Assembly (NCBI RefSeq): GCF_001691565.1
Contig: NZ_MAYO01000003.1
Coordinates: 1,588,766 to 1,652,765, forward strand
DNA: 64,000 nt
From: Microbacterium oleivorans
GTDB lineage: Bacteria; Actinomycetota; Actinomycetes; Actinomycetales; Microbacteriaceae
Reading direction: 5' to 3'
The position numbers were made by a program, and so were the translations under genes. Under the pieces are notes generated by a model. It saw only the letters and a program-made list of their open reading frames with translations. It did not search any database and had not been told where the DNA came from. This document shows positions 9,158 to 17,191 of this stretch, piece after piece (the first letter of the stretch is position 1; each line of letters opens with the position of its first letter).

Positions 9158-11221
9158 GTGACCACTGTGGAACCCCCCACCACCCGCACGAACCTGCCGC
9201 TCGCCGCCCACGCCGTCGGCAAACGCTCCGCGGTGACCTGCCAGTTCAAGTGCGCCAACGCGTGCCTCGGCCCGGAGTGCAACGGGTCCGACAACCCGAC
9301 GTTCCGGAGCATCGCCGAGATCGCGCTCTCGCGTCGGATGCTGATCGGTGCGGCCGCGGCGAGCGCCGTCGTCGTCGCCACTGACGCGTTCGGTGTCGTG
9401 AACCCGACGTCAGCCTCGGCGCACCCCGGTGGACCGGTCGAATCGACGTGGGGCTGGGGACACCACAGCCTGCCGTTCCAGCCGATCGCCCCGGTCGCGG
9501 CATCCGTCGATGCGCTCACGGTGCCCAAGGGATACACGTGGTCGCCGATCATCCGCTGGGGCGACCCCCTGTTCTCGGATGCGCCGACGTTCTCGCTCGA
9601 GGGCCAGAGCCGCGCGTCGCAGGAGCGGCAGTTCGGCTACAACAGCGACTACCTCGACATCCTCGCCGATCGCAGCGGCAAGACGGGCGTGCTCGTCAAC
9701 AACCACGAGTACGTGAACCCGAACATCATGTTCCCGCCGTCGACGGATGCCGCCGAGCTCCGCCGCCGCGGCGAGGTCTACAAGGCCGCGCAGGGCATGT
9801 CCGTCGTCGAGATCGAGCGCCGTCGGCGCGGCAAGCCGTGGCACTACGTCGTCGACGGGCGCCGCAACCGGCGCATCACCGTCGAGACCGTGTTCGAGCT
9901 CACCGGTCCCGCCGCCGGCTCCGATCTCGTGAAGACGGCCGCCGACCCCGAGGGCCGCTGGGTCCACGGCACGCTCGGCAACTGCTCGGGCGGCACCACC
10001 CCGTGGGGCACGATCCTCTCGGGCGAGGAGAACTTCACCGGATACTTCGCGTGGGCGGCGGACACCGCCGGCCAGAAGCGATACCAGGCGAGCGCCTCGC
10101 GGACGACCTCGACCGGGTGGGAGCAGTACGACCCCCGGTTCGACTCGTTCGACCCCGGCTACGTCAACGAGCCCAACCGCTTCGGCTACATCGTCGAGAT
10201 CGACCCGGACGACCCCACCTCGACGCCCAAGAAACACACCGCGATGGGCCGCTTCAAGCACGAGGGCGCGAACGTCATCGTCGCGGAGGACCGCCGCGTC
10301 GTGGCCTACATGGGCGATGACGAGCGCAACGACTACCTCTACAAGTTCGTGTCGAAGAACCGCATCAGCTCGTCGCGCAAGAAGAACATGATGCTGCTCT
10401 CGGAGGGCGACCTGTACGTCGCGCGGTTCCGCGGAGACTCCCCCGCGAGCCAGATCGACGGGTCCGGAAAGCTTCCCGCCGACGGTTCCTTCGACGGGAC
10501 CGGCGAGTGGATCGCACTGACCCGCCACGGCAAGAGCGTCGTGCCCGGCATGACGACCGAGGAGGTCCTCGTCTACACGCGCCTCGCCGCCGACAAGATG
10601 GGGGCGACGAAGATGGACCGCCCCGAGGACGTGCAGCCGAGCCTGCGCACGGGCAAGGTCTACGTCGCCCTGACGAACAATTCCGACCGCGGCAAGACCT
10701 CGATGGTGGATGAGGCGAACCCCCGCACCGGAAACCGCTTCGGCCACGTGCTCGAGATGACCGAGCGCCGCGGGCAGGCGGGCACGTCATTCGGGTGGAG
10801 CATCCTGCTGCAGTGCGGCAATCCCTCGGATCCGAGCACCTACTTCGCCGGGTACCCGAAGGACAAGGTGTCGCCGATCTCGTGCCCCGACAACCTCGCG
10901 TTCGACGAAGACGGCAACCTCTGGATCTCGACGGACGGCGCTCCCAGCACCATCGGATTCAACGACGGACTGTTCCGGGTCCCTCTCACCGGACGGGAGC
11001 GCGGGCGCGTGCAGCAGTTCCTCGCCGTGCCGCGCGAGGCCGAGACGTGCGGCCCGGTGATCCACGCGCGCGAGAAGCTCGTGTTCGTCGCCGTGCAGCA
11101 TCCCGGCGAGAACGGCACCGTCGCGGCGCCGACGTCGCTGTTCCCCGACTACGGCTCGACGCGTCGCGGCGACGTACCGAACGCACCGCGTCCGTCGGTC
11201 GTGCAGGTGTACCCGGGCTGA
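9158..11221 (+). CDS. PhoX-family (DUF839) exported phosphatase
   Basis: A 687-aa protein. Start GTG at 9158 follows GAGAGGA. A Tat-type signal, SRRMLIGAAAA, sits at residues 58-68, unusually far in. Before it are four cysteines (28, 32, 36, 41) in the segment CQFKCANAC. The rest is the DUF839/PhoX beta-propeller, with segments such as NNHEYVNPN, GRFKHEGANV and DNLAFDEDGNLWISTDG. PhoX enzymes are calcium/iron-dependent alkaline phosphatases that release phosphate from organic phosphates outside the cell. A strong terminator follows. Confidence 0.9.
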   Translation: MTTVEPPTTRTNLPLAAHAVGKRSAVTCQFKCANACLGPECNGSDNPTFRSIAEIALSRRMLIGAAAASAVVVATDAFGVVNPTSASAHPGGPVESTWGWGHHSLPFQPIAPVAASVDALTVPKGYTWSPIIRWGDPLFSDAPTFSLEGQSRASQERQFGYNSDYLDILADRSGKTGVLVNNHEYVNPNIMFPPSTDAAELRRRGEVYKAAQGMSVVEIERRRRGKPWHYVVDGRRNRRITVETVFELTGPAAGSDLVKTAADPEGRWVHGTLGNCSGGTTPWGTILSGEENFTGYFAWAADTAGQKRYQASASRTTSTGWEQYDPRFDSFDPGYVNEPNRFGYIVEIDPDDPTSTPKKHTAMGRFKHEGANVIVAEDRRVVAYMGDDERNDYLYKFVSKNRISSSRKKNMMLLSEGDLYVARFRGDSPASQIDGSGKLPADGSFDGTGEWIALTRHGKSVVPGMTTEEVLVYTRLAADKMGATKMDRPEDVQPSLRTGKVYVALTNNSDRGKTSMVDEANPRTGNRFGHVLEMTERRGQAGTSFGWSILLQCGNPSDPSTYFAGYPKDKVSPISCPDNLAFDEDGNLWISTDGAPSTIGFNDGLFRVPLTGRERGRVQQFLAVPREAETCGPVIHAREKLVFVAVQHPGENGTVAAPTSLFPDYGSTRRGDVPNAPRPSVVQVYPG

Positions 11222-11235
11222 TCGCACGGGAGACG

Positions 11236-11276
11236 CGAAGGGAGGGGGTCGACGTCGCGTCGGCCCCCTCCCTTCG
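11236..11276. terminator. Bidirectional terminator hairpin
   Basis: A perfect 13-bp stem (11236-11248 with 11264-11276) and a 15-nt loop between the convergent phoX-like and sfnG genes. Confidence 0.85.
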
Positions 11277-12425
11277 TCAACGGACGACGCCGATCGGGTC
11301 GCCGGTGCGCGCGAGGTCGGCTTCGAGCTCGCGGACGATCGGGATGACCTTCTCACCGAACGCCTCGAGCTCCTCCTGGAAGTGCAGGAAGCCGAGCAGG
11401 AACAGGTCGACGCCGCGCTTCTTGTAGGCGATGATGCGCTCGGCGACCTGCTCGGGCGGGCCGAACAGCTGGGTCCGGAAGCCGTCGTTGTACTGCACGA
11501 GGTCCTCGAACGAGGAGTCGGCCCACATCCCCTTGCGGTCCGCGGTGGATGCCCCGGCCTGCTGCACGGACCTGCGGAAACCCTCGACCGAAGCCGGATC
11601 GGCCTGCGCGATGATCTCGCGCAGCTGCTCGCGGGCCTCAGCCTCGGTGTCGCGGACGATCGCGAACCCGTTGAGCCCGAACCGCACGGTCCGGCCGTGC
11701 TCCGCGGCGACCCGCGTGACGTCGTCGTACTGCTCGGTGAAGCCGTCGAAGTCCTTCCCGTTGGAGAAGTACCAGTCGGCGTGCGCACCGCCGTTGAACC
11801 GCGCGGCCGTCGAGTTGCCGCCCTGGAAGATGTCCGGATGCGGCCTGCCGGGCACCGGGTACGGCCCGGGGCGCAGCGTGAAGTCGTTCACCCGGTAGAA
11901 GTCGCCGTGGAACTGCACGTTCTCCTCGGTCCAGAGCTTCCGCAGGACCTGGATGAACTCGGCCGAGCGACGGTAGCGCTCGTCGTGCTCGAGCCAGGGC
12001 AGGCCGAGCTTCGTGTACTCGTCCTTGAACCAGCCCGAGACGACGTTGACGGCAGCGCGACCCTTCGAGAACTGGTCGGCGGTGAGGATGAACTTCGCGA
12101 GCACCGCCGGCTCCCAGAGGCCGGGGTGCACCGCGGCGATGACCTTCAGCTTCTCGGTTGCGAGCAGTAGGGCGAGGCTGATCGAGGTCGACTCGTGCTG
12201 CTGCGCGGCGCCGTAGCTCGACAGGTAGCGCACCTGGCTCAGCGCATACTCGAACCCGACGCGCTCGGCCGTCTGGGCGAGCTTCACGTTGTACTCGTAG
12301 TCCCAGGACGTCCGCTGCTCGATGTTCGAGACCACGAGGCCGCCGCTGACGTTGGGTACCCAGTAGGCGAACTTCGGCGGCTCGTGGGTCGAGGCCGGGT
12401 CGAACGAGGAGGTCTGCTCGGTCAT
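11277..12425 (-). CDS. sfnG: SfnG-like FMNH2-dependent dimethyl sulfone monooxygenase
   Basis: A 382-aa class C flavin monooxygenase of the luciferase-like family. The N-terminus FAYWVPNVSGGLVVSNIEQR and the segments AVNVVSGWFKDEY and WLEHDERYRRS strongly resemble SfnG, which turns dimethyl sulfone into methanesulfinate using FMNH2 and O2 during sulfur starvation. It needs reduced flavin from a separate reductase. It is divergent from a DszC/SfnB-like gene across a 236-bp region containing a direct repeat. AGGGAGAA precedes ATG 12425. Substrate assignment is from family resemblance. Confidence 0.87.
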   Translation of the reverse strand: MTEQTSSFDPASTHEPPKFAYWVPNVSGGLVVSNIEQRTSWDYEYNVKLAQTAERVGFEYALSQVRYLSSYGAAQQHESTSISLALLLATEKLKVIAAVHPGLWEPAVLAKFILTADQFSKGRAAVNVVSGWFKDEYTKLGLPWLEHDERYRRSAEFIQVLRKLWTEENVQFHGDFYRVNDFTLRPGPYPVPGRPHPDIFQGGNSTAARFNGGAHADWYFSNGKDFDGFTEQYDDVTRVAAEHGRTVRFGLNGFAIVRDTEAEAREQLREIIAQADPASVEGFRRSVQQAGASTADRKGMWADSSFEDLVQYNDGFRTQLFGPPEQVAERIIAYKKRGVDLFLLGFLHFQEELEAFGEKVIPIVRELEADLARTGDPIGVVR

Positions 12426-12526
12426 GGTGTTCTCCCTGGGCTGGCGACGCGGTCGGGCGACGCGATCGGATGGGTTCCCCGGAACCTTCCGCCCGGGCGC
12501 CGGGCAGTGTCAATCGATGTGAACGC

Positions 12527-12564
12527 GTGTGTCGGGGCGTGACGGTGTGTGTCGGCCCGTGACG
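12527..12564. repeat. Two-copy direct repeat, candidate operator of the sulfur genes
   Basis: TGTGTCGGGGCGTGACGG (12527-12544) and TGTGTCGGCCCGTGACGA (12547-12564) match at 15 of 18 positions with a 20-bp period, about two helical turns. They lie between the two divergent organosulfur genes. Confidence 0.5.
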
Positions 12565-12569
12565 ACGGG

Positions 12570-12650
12570 ATGCCGCGATTCACGTCACAAACGCGCCTCG
12601 CGCGGATTCGGCGAGTAGCAAGGGTGCGACGACCACGACCCCACTGCTGA
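12570..12650 (+). CDS. Possible 26-aa leader peptide ending in Cys-stop
   Basis: A short frame from ATG 12570 to TGA 12650, 11 nt before the dehydrogenase ATG. The product is Arg-rich and ends in ...RPRPHC, so the single Cys codon is the last sense codon and its stop overlaps the next gene's ribosome-binding region (TGCTGAGAGGCG). Actinobacterial sulfur genes often carry small upstream ORFs with cysteine codons. The start has no clear Shine-Dalgarno or -10, so translation is uncertain. Confidence 0.3.
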   Translation: MPRFTSQTRLARIRRVARVRRPRPHC

Positions 12651-12661
12651 GAGGCGACGAC

Positions 12662-13915
12662 ATGACCCGGCATCCCGACCCCGCGCTCCACGACGAGCTC
12701 TCGCTCGGCACCGACTACGAGACGCTCGCGGCGCGGTTCCGGCCGCTGTTCGCGCAGATCACCGACGGCGCGGTGGACCGCGAGAACGACCGTCGGCTGC
12801 CGCGCGAGGAGATCCGGCTGCTCACCGATGCCGGGTTCGGCGCCGTCCGTGTCCCGCGTGCGTACGGCGGATCCGGGGCATCCCTCCCCCAGCTGATCGA
12901 GCTGCTCACCGAGCTCGCTGCCGCCGACTCCAACATCCCGCAGGCGCTGCGGGGCCACTTCGCCTACGTCGAGGACCGCCTCAACCAGCACGCGACCGTC
13001 GACCAGTCGGCCTGGTTCACGCGCTTCGTCTCGGGCGAGATCGCCGGGAACGCCTGGACCGAGATCGGCGAGGTGAAGGTCGGCGACGTCAACACGAAGG
13101 TCACCCGTCGCGGCGACGACCTCGTCGTCAACGGCACCAAGTTTTACAGCACCGGGAGCATCTTCGCCGACTGGCTCGACGTGTACGCAGAGCACGACGG
13201 CGTCCCCGTGATCGCGATCGTGCGCGCCGATCAACCCGGAGTGACCGTCCACGACGACTGGGACGGCTTCGGGCAGCGCACGACCGGCAGCGGCACGACG
13301 ATCCTCGAGGACGCCCGCGTCGATCCCGACGACATCACCGTCTTCGCCGATCGCTTCCGCTACCAGACGGCCTTCTACCAGCTCGTCCACCTCGCCACGC
13401 AGGCCGGCCTCGTCGCGGGCGCGGCGCGGGAGGTCGCGGCACACGCCCGCGCCCGCACGCGTGTCTTCAGCCACGGCTCCGCCGGAACCTGGGCCGAGGA
13501 TCCGCTCGTGCAGCAGACCGTCGGAGTCGCGACCGCGCAGGGATTCGCTGCCCGGGCGGTCGCGGTGCGGGCGGCCGAATCCGCGCAGGACGCCTACGTG
13601 GCGCGCTTCGCGGGCGATCCCGAAGCCGAGGAACGCGCCAATCAGCGCGCCGAGATCGAGTCCGCCCAGGGCCAGATCGTCCTCACGTCCCTCTCCCTCG
13701 AGGCGACGAGCACCGTGCTCAACGCGCTCGGCGCGTCGGCTGTCTCCGAGACGAAGCGCCTCGACCGCTTCTGGCGCAACGCCCGCGCCGTGTCGTCGCA
13801 CAACCCCGTCATCTTCAAGCAACGCATCGTCGGCGACTGGGCGATCAACGGCACGCCCGCCCCCTATGTGTGGGCGATCGGGCAGCAGCGGACGACCGCC
13901 GCCGCGGCGCGGTGA
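12662..13915 (+). CDS. Acyl-CoA dehydrogenase-fold flavoprotein (DszC/SfnB-like, sulfur acquisition)
   Basis: A 417-aa protein with acyl-CoA dehydrogenase architecture: N-terminal helical domain, central beta domain (NAWTEIGEVKVGDVNTKV, then DLVVNGTKFYSTGS) and C-terminal helices (FWRNARAVSSHNPV). The C-terminal histidine pattern and the lack of the usual catalytic Glu context resemble the DszC/SfnB monooxygenase branch, which uses reduced flavin on organosulfur compounds. Divergent placement next to sfnG supports a sulfur-scavenging role. The exact substrate is not determinable. Confidence 0.85.
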   Translation: MTRHPDPALHDELSLGTDYETLAARFRPLFAQITDGAVDRENDRRLPREEIRLLTDAGFGAVRVPRAYGGSGASLPQLIELLTELAAADSNIPQALRGHFAYVEDRLNQHATVDQSAWFTRFVSGEIAGNAWTEIGEVKVGDVNTKVTRRGDDLVVNGTKFYSTGSIFADWLDVYAEHDGVPVIAIVRADQPGVTVHDDWDGFGQRTTGSGTTILEDARVDPDDITVFADRFRYQTAFYQLVHLATQAGLVAGAAREVAAHARARTRVFSHGSAGTWAEDPLVQQTVGVATAQGFAARAVAVRAAESAQDAYVARFAGDPEAEERANQRAEIESAQGQIVLTSLSLEATSTVLNALGASAVSETKRLDRFWRNARAVSSHNPVIFKQRIVGDWAINGTPAPYVWAIGQQRTTAAAAR

Positions 13916-13967
13916 GGGCCACACCGGACACCGAGCTGGCTCATCACAGATTGATAACAGGAATCTC

Positions 13968-13996
13968 TTGCCACCGTTATCTCGTCGTTATACAGT
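13968..13996 (+). promoter_or_regulatory. Sigma-70-like promoter in a convergent intergenic region
   Basis: TTGCCA (13968-13973), a 17-bp spacer and TACAGT (13991-13996). The surrounding DNA is AT-rich compared with the window. It points into the candidate small RNA. Confidence 0.55.
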
Positions 13997-14002
13997 CATT
14001 GC

Positions 14003-14103
14003 ACGGTAGTTGTTTTGCTGTGGCAGCTACCGACATGTGATTGCAGGACACTCTTGGTGCAAAGGGACAAGGGCCGGCTGGATGCCTCTCCAGCCGGCCC
14101 TTA
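14003..14103 (+). ncRNA. Candidate structured small RNA, about 100 nt
   Basis: Expected transcript from the promoter at 13968-13996 to the hairpin at 14071-14100. It contains a 9-bp stem-loop (14004-14012 with 14024-14032, one G-T wobble), a smaller TTGCA/TGCAA hairpin (14041-14045 with 14058-14062) and the 12-bp terminator. No convincing ORF lies within it. It sits between two genes that converge on it, so the promoter does not serve a neighbouring gene. I do not recognise an Rfam family. Confidence 0.4.
14071..14100. terminator. Terminator hairpin
   Basis: Perfect 12-bp stem (14071-14082 with 14089-14100), 6-nt loop. It can end both the minus-strand PAP2 gene and the plus-strand candidate small RNA. 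Confidence 0.75.
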
Positions 14104-14115
14104 CTGCGTGACGCG

Positions 14116-15912
14116 TCAGGCGGTTCCGCTCCGGCGACGACGAATCGTCAGCACTGCACCGAGGGCGAGGAGAGCCGTTCCGACGCTTCCCGCGATCCAC
14201 AGCGGAGCCGACTGACCTCCGGCCGAGGCTAGCTCCCGGTCGACGATCGCGGCAGCTTCGCCGTCGGCGACCGTCACCGCAGCCCAGCCGACGAGCTCGC
14301 CGGACTCATCGACGACCGCGACGCGATGCGTCCCCGCTTCGAGGTCGGCCGGCAGCGCGAAGGTAACGGAACCCGAGGCATCCGCCGTCACCTGTCCGAG
14401 TGCAGTCGGTGTCGAGTAGATGAACCCGTAGTACTTCTCGCCCGCCGTCAGCCCGGAGACCACGATGCGATCGCCGCGCACGGATGCCCGGATCCGCCCC
14501 TCCGCCGCGGTGGGGAGGTTGTCCCCGTTCGCGACGGGGGCGCTCGGCGCGCCTCCGGCCGAGGGCAGCGTGGGCTGAGGGGCAGGGGTCGGCTCCGGTT
14601 CCGGTGCGGGATCGGGGTCCGGGGTCGGCTCGGGGTCGGGGGTGGGCTCGGGATCCGGCGTGGGCTCGGGGTCGGGCGTAGGGGTGCCGTCGCCTTTTAC
14701 GATCACGACGGAACCGTCCTCGCGAACGGTGACCTTCGCGGCCATGGCGGCGGCGAGGTTCATCCGCTGCCAGCTCTCCTGCTCACCCACGTCGAGCGGG
14801 TTGCCCGAGTCCGTCGCGGTCAGGGCGAGCACCTGGCGGCGCTGCTCCGGGGTCAGTCCGGGGTGGGCCGAGACGAGCAGCTCCTCCGCACCCGCAGGCA
14901 CGACGACGGGAACGCCCTTCGGGCCGGTGGCGGGGAATCCGTAGCCCAGGTGCTCCTGGTAGTAGGCGAGAGCCTTGTCGGTCGTCAGGTACGGGACGTC
15001 CTTCGAGATGCAGTTCGCGAGAGTGTCGCCGCAACCGCGCTCGAGGACGCCGCGGAGCTCGTCGGCGGCCTCGTCCACGAGCTTGCGCATCGCGGGGTCG
15101 GCGAGACGGAGTGCGATGATCTTCTGGCCCATCATGCGGCCGCTGATGACGTCGAGCGGATAGTGAGCCGCCATCACGATGCGGTTGTTGCCGGCCTCGG
15201 CCGTGCGCGCGAGGATCTGCGGCGCGAGCTCGGGCAGCATCTCGGCGAGCGCCGTGCCCTGCCAGTACGCCTGCGACGTGTGCCCCGACGGGAACGACCC
15301 GCTCTTGGAGCCCCACGCGTCGCCGCCTTCCTTGTCCCGGTAGACGAGGTCCTTCGTGGTGTCGAGCCGCAGATAGGGACGCTTGTAGTCGAAGTAGTTC
15401 TTCGGCGGGTTGCTCGACGAGGTCGATCCGAGCTTGCCGCCTTCCTTGTTCAGGAGCCACGTCAGCTTCGGCAGCTCGCCGTCGGCGATGGCTTCGGCGT
15501 AGATCGCCCCGAGCTTCTCGCCGAAGGCGTCGCCCATGCTGACGGACATGTCCTGGTACTGGTCGACGATGGCGCGCTGCACCTGAGCATCGGATGCGGT
15601 GAGGTTGATCTCGCTCGTCAGCTCGTCGTTGTAATCCATGACGGCTGCGTTGCCGCCCTCGCCGCGATCCGTGCGGAGATCCTCGAAGACGTCCATCATC
15701 TGCACCGACCAGTTGTCGGCGCTGGGTGCCTTCGAATCGCCGGTCGACGCGGTGGCGTCCGACGCGTAGGTCGCGGTCTTCTGCTCTTCGGTGAAGCCGG
15801 CGGCCGCGAACGCGGGCCCGGCCGTCAGGGTGCAGGCGACGAGGACGCCGAGTCCGCCGATCGCCATTCCGGCACGAGTGCCTCGTCGTCTTGTCTGTGT
15901 CATCACGCTCAC
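14116..15912 (-). CDS. Exported PAP2-type acid phosphatase with proline-rich stalk and C-terminal anchor
   Basis: A 598-aa exported protein. A signal peptide ends near AGPAFAAAGF. The PAP2/vanadium-haloperoxidase signature is complete: KRPYLR, then SGSFPSGHTSQAY, then AAHYPLDVISGR. It is followed by a stalk of repeated PTPDPEPTPDPE units (about residues 409-446), a small beta domain (about 470-560), and a C-terminal transmembrane helix ending in RRRRSGTA. The protein is therefore probably tethered at the cell surface and hydrolyses phosphate monoesters or lipid phosphates there. GTG 15912 has AGTGAGG upstream; ATG 15903 is the alternative start. Confidence 0.88.
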   Translation of the reverse strand: MSVMTQTRRRGTRAGMAIGGLGVLVACTLTAGPAFAAAGFTEEQKTATYASDATASTGDSKAPSADNWSVQMMDVFEDLRTDRGEGGNAAVMDYNDELTSEINLTASDAQVQRAIVDQYQDMSVSMGDAFGEKLGAIYAEAIADGELPKLTWLLNKEGGKLGSTSSSNPPKNYFDYKRPYLRLDTTKDLVYRDKEGGDAWGSKSGSFPSGHTSQAYWQGTALAEMLPELAPQILARTAEAGNNRIVMAAHYPLDVISGRMMGQKIIALRLADPAMRKLVDEAADELRGVLERGCGDTLANCISKDVPYLTTDKALAYYQEHLGYGFPATGPKGVPVVVPAGAEELLVSAHPGLTPEQRRQVLALTATDSGNPLDVGEQESWQRMNLAAAMAAKVTVREDGSVVIVKGDGTPTPDPEPTPDPEPTPDPEPTPDPDPAPEPEPTPAPQPTLPSAGGAPSAPVANGDNLPTAAEGRIRASVRGDRIVVSGLTAGEKYYGFIYSTPTALGQVTADASGSVTFALPADLEAGTHRVAVVDESGELVGWAAVTVADGEAAAIVDRELASAGGQSAPLWIAGSVGTALLALGAVLTIRRRRSGTA

Positions 15913-16104
15913 GGGCGCGCCTCACTTCCATCGGTTGCGGGAGTCGTCGCAGACTATCGATGACAGGGGTATTTGTCAGGACATAGCTACAACGCGGTTC
16001 ATGAGAATGCTCTCCTCAAGGGGGAAACGCGATGTGACGTGCGAGTGACCGCGAGGCGACCGATGGCGCTCGTCGCGGGGGCACGCGGCGATACAGTTGA
16101 CGCC

Positions 16105-16533
16105 ATGACCGATCGACGCCTCGCCATCGCCGCGTGGGAGAGCCTCTTCCGCGCGCAGCACGAGGTCATGGCCGAGATCTCCCGGGACTTCGACGACGAT
16201 CAGCTGTCCGGTGCCGAGTACGACGTCCTGCTGACGGTGACGCGCTGCGATGAGCACACCGCACGCCTGCGCGACGTGACCGCCAACATGCTCATCAGCC
16301 AGCCCAGCGTCTCGCGGCTGGTCGACCGGATGGTGGCACGCGGGCTCGTCTCCAAGCAGCCCGACCCGCAGGACGGCCGCGGCGCGATCCTCCGCGCTAC
16401 CGACAAGGGCGCGACGATGTTCCGTCGGCTGGCGACGGTGCACGGCCGGACGATCGCCGAACGGATGTCGGTCCTCACCGACGACGAACTCGCACAGCTC
16501 GAGAAGCTGACCGCGCGCCTCCGCGGCGTGTGA
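16105..16533 (+). CDS. MarR-family transcriptional regulator
   Basis: A 142-aa winged-helix regulator. The recognition region is MLISQPSVSRLVDRMVARGLV and the wing is PDPQDGRGAILRATDKG, both typical of MarR. It is divergent from the PAP2 gene, with a 192-bp shared region containing TACAGT seven nt before ATG 16105, consistent with a leaderless message. MarR proteins commonly repress their divergent neighbour, so the phosphatase is a candidate target. The effector is unknown. Confidence 0.9.
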   Translation: MTDRRLAIAAWESLFRAQHEVMAEISRDFDDDQLSGAEYDVLLTVTRCDEHTARLRDVTANMLISQPSVSRLVDRMVARGLVSKQPDPQDGRGAILRATDKGATMFRRLATVHGRTIAERMSVLTDDELAQLEKLTARLRGV

Positions 16534-16540
16534 CGCACGC

Positions 16541-16578
16541 GAATCGCCCCGCATCCGAGACGGGATGCGGGGCGATTC
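16541..16578. terminator. Bidirectional terminator hairpin
   Basis: Perfect 16-bp stem (16541-16556 with 16563-16578), 6-nt loop, between the convergent marR-like and hsp20 genes. Confidence 0.88.
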
Positions 16579-16602
16579 GTCACAGCGGGAGCGCCGAACC
16601 GA

Positions 16603-17052
16603 TCACTGGTCGATCGGCTGCGGCTCGCTCTCACGGGCGGCGATGGTCGGGGCAGAGCCCTCGGCGACCACCTCGACCTTGCGCGGCTTGGCCTTCTCGC
16701 TCACCGGGATGGTGACGGTGAGCACACCGTTGCTGTAGGTCGCCGTGATGGCGTCGGTGTCGATGCCCTGGCCGAGGTTCAGCTGGCGCAGGAAGCTCGC
16801 GGTCTCACGCTCGCGCGTGATCCACTTCACCCCGTCGGCCGCCCCCACGGTGCGCTCGGCGCGGATGGTGAGCAGCTGGCCGTCCACGTCGATGTCGACC
16901 GAGCCCGGGTCGATGCCCGGCAGGTCGGCGTTCAGGACGTAGTGGTCGCCGTCGCGGAACAGGTCCATCGGCATCCGTCGCGGGCCGCGGCGCGTGTCGA
17001 AGAGGGTCGACGCCAGGCGGTCGATGTCACGGAACGGGTCGTAGGTCGCCAT
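16603..17052 (-). CDS. Hsp20 / alpha-crystallin small heat-shock protein
   Basis: A 149-aa ATP-independent holdase that binds unfolding proteins. The alpha-crystallin domain (about residues 35-125) contains YVLNADLPGIDPGSVDIDV, LLTIRAER and the C-terminal signature YSNGVLTVTIPV. ATG 17052 follows GGAGAG. The promoter region carries both an HspR-type (HAIR) and an HrcA-type (CIRCE) operator, so expression should be strongly heat-inducible. Confidence 0.95.
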   Translation of the reverse strand: MATYDPFRDIDRLASTLFDTRRGPRRMPMDLFRDGDHYVLNADLPGIDPGSVDIDVDGQLLTIRAERTVGAADGVKWITRERETASFLRQLNLGQGIDTDAITATYSNGVLTVTIPVSEKAKPRKVEVVAEGSAPTIAARESEPQPIDQ

Positions 17053-17082
17053 GATTCTCTCCTTCGGTGATGTGGTCTTAAA

Positions 17083-17103
17083 GTTGAGCCCCTGCGGCTC
17101 AAG
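17083..17103. promoter_or_regulatory. HAIR operator (HspR binding site)
   Basis: GTTGAGC-N7-GCTCAAG, one mismatch from a full inverted repeat and close to the HAIR consensus CTTGAGT-N7-ACTCAAG. It lies 31 bp upstream of the hsp20 start. Confidence 0.75.
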
Positions 17104-17113
17104 TACGTTCAGA

Positions 17114-17140
17114 TTAGCACTCTGACCCTCCGAGTGCCAA
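17114..17140. promoter_or_regulatory. CIRCE operator (HrcA binding site)
   Basis: TTAGCACTC (17114-17122), 9-bp spacer, GAGTGCCAA (17132-17140). This matches the CIRCE consensus TTAGCACTC-N9-GAGTGCTAA at 17 of 18 positions. It lies between hsp20 and the divergent peptidase gene. Confidence 0.92.
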
Positions 17141-17179
17141 CGGTTCTCGCACGGCGAACGCCCACGTCGGAGACGGCCT

Positions 17180-17191
17180 TAGGCTGGCGAC
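17180..17191 (+). promoter_or_regulatory. Leaderless -10 element
   Basis: TAGGCT at 17180-17185, 6 nt before ATG 17192. The CIRCE operator ends 39 bp upstream of this hexamer. Confidence 0.6.

Noticed and set aside
12422..12564. Minus-strand GTG frame running into the sfnG start as a leader peptide
   Set aside because: It has no Cys codon, no start signals, and looks like chance openness.
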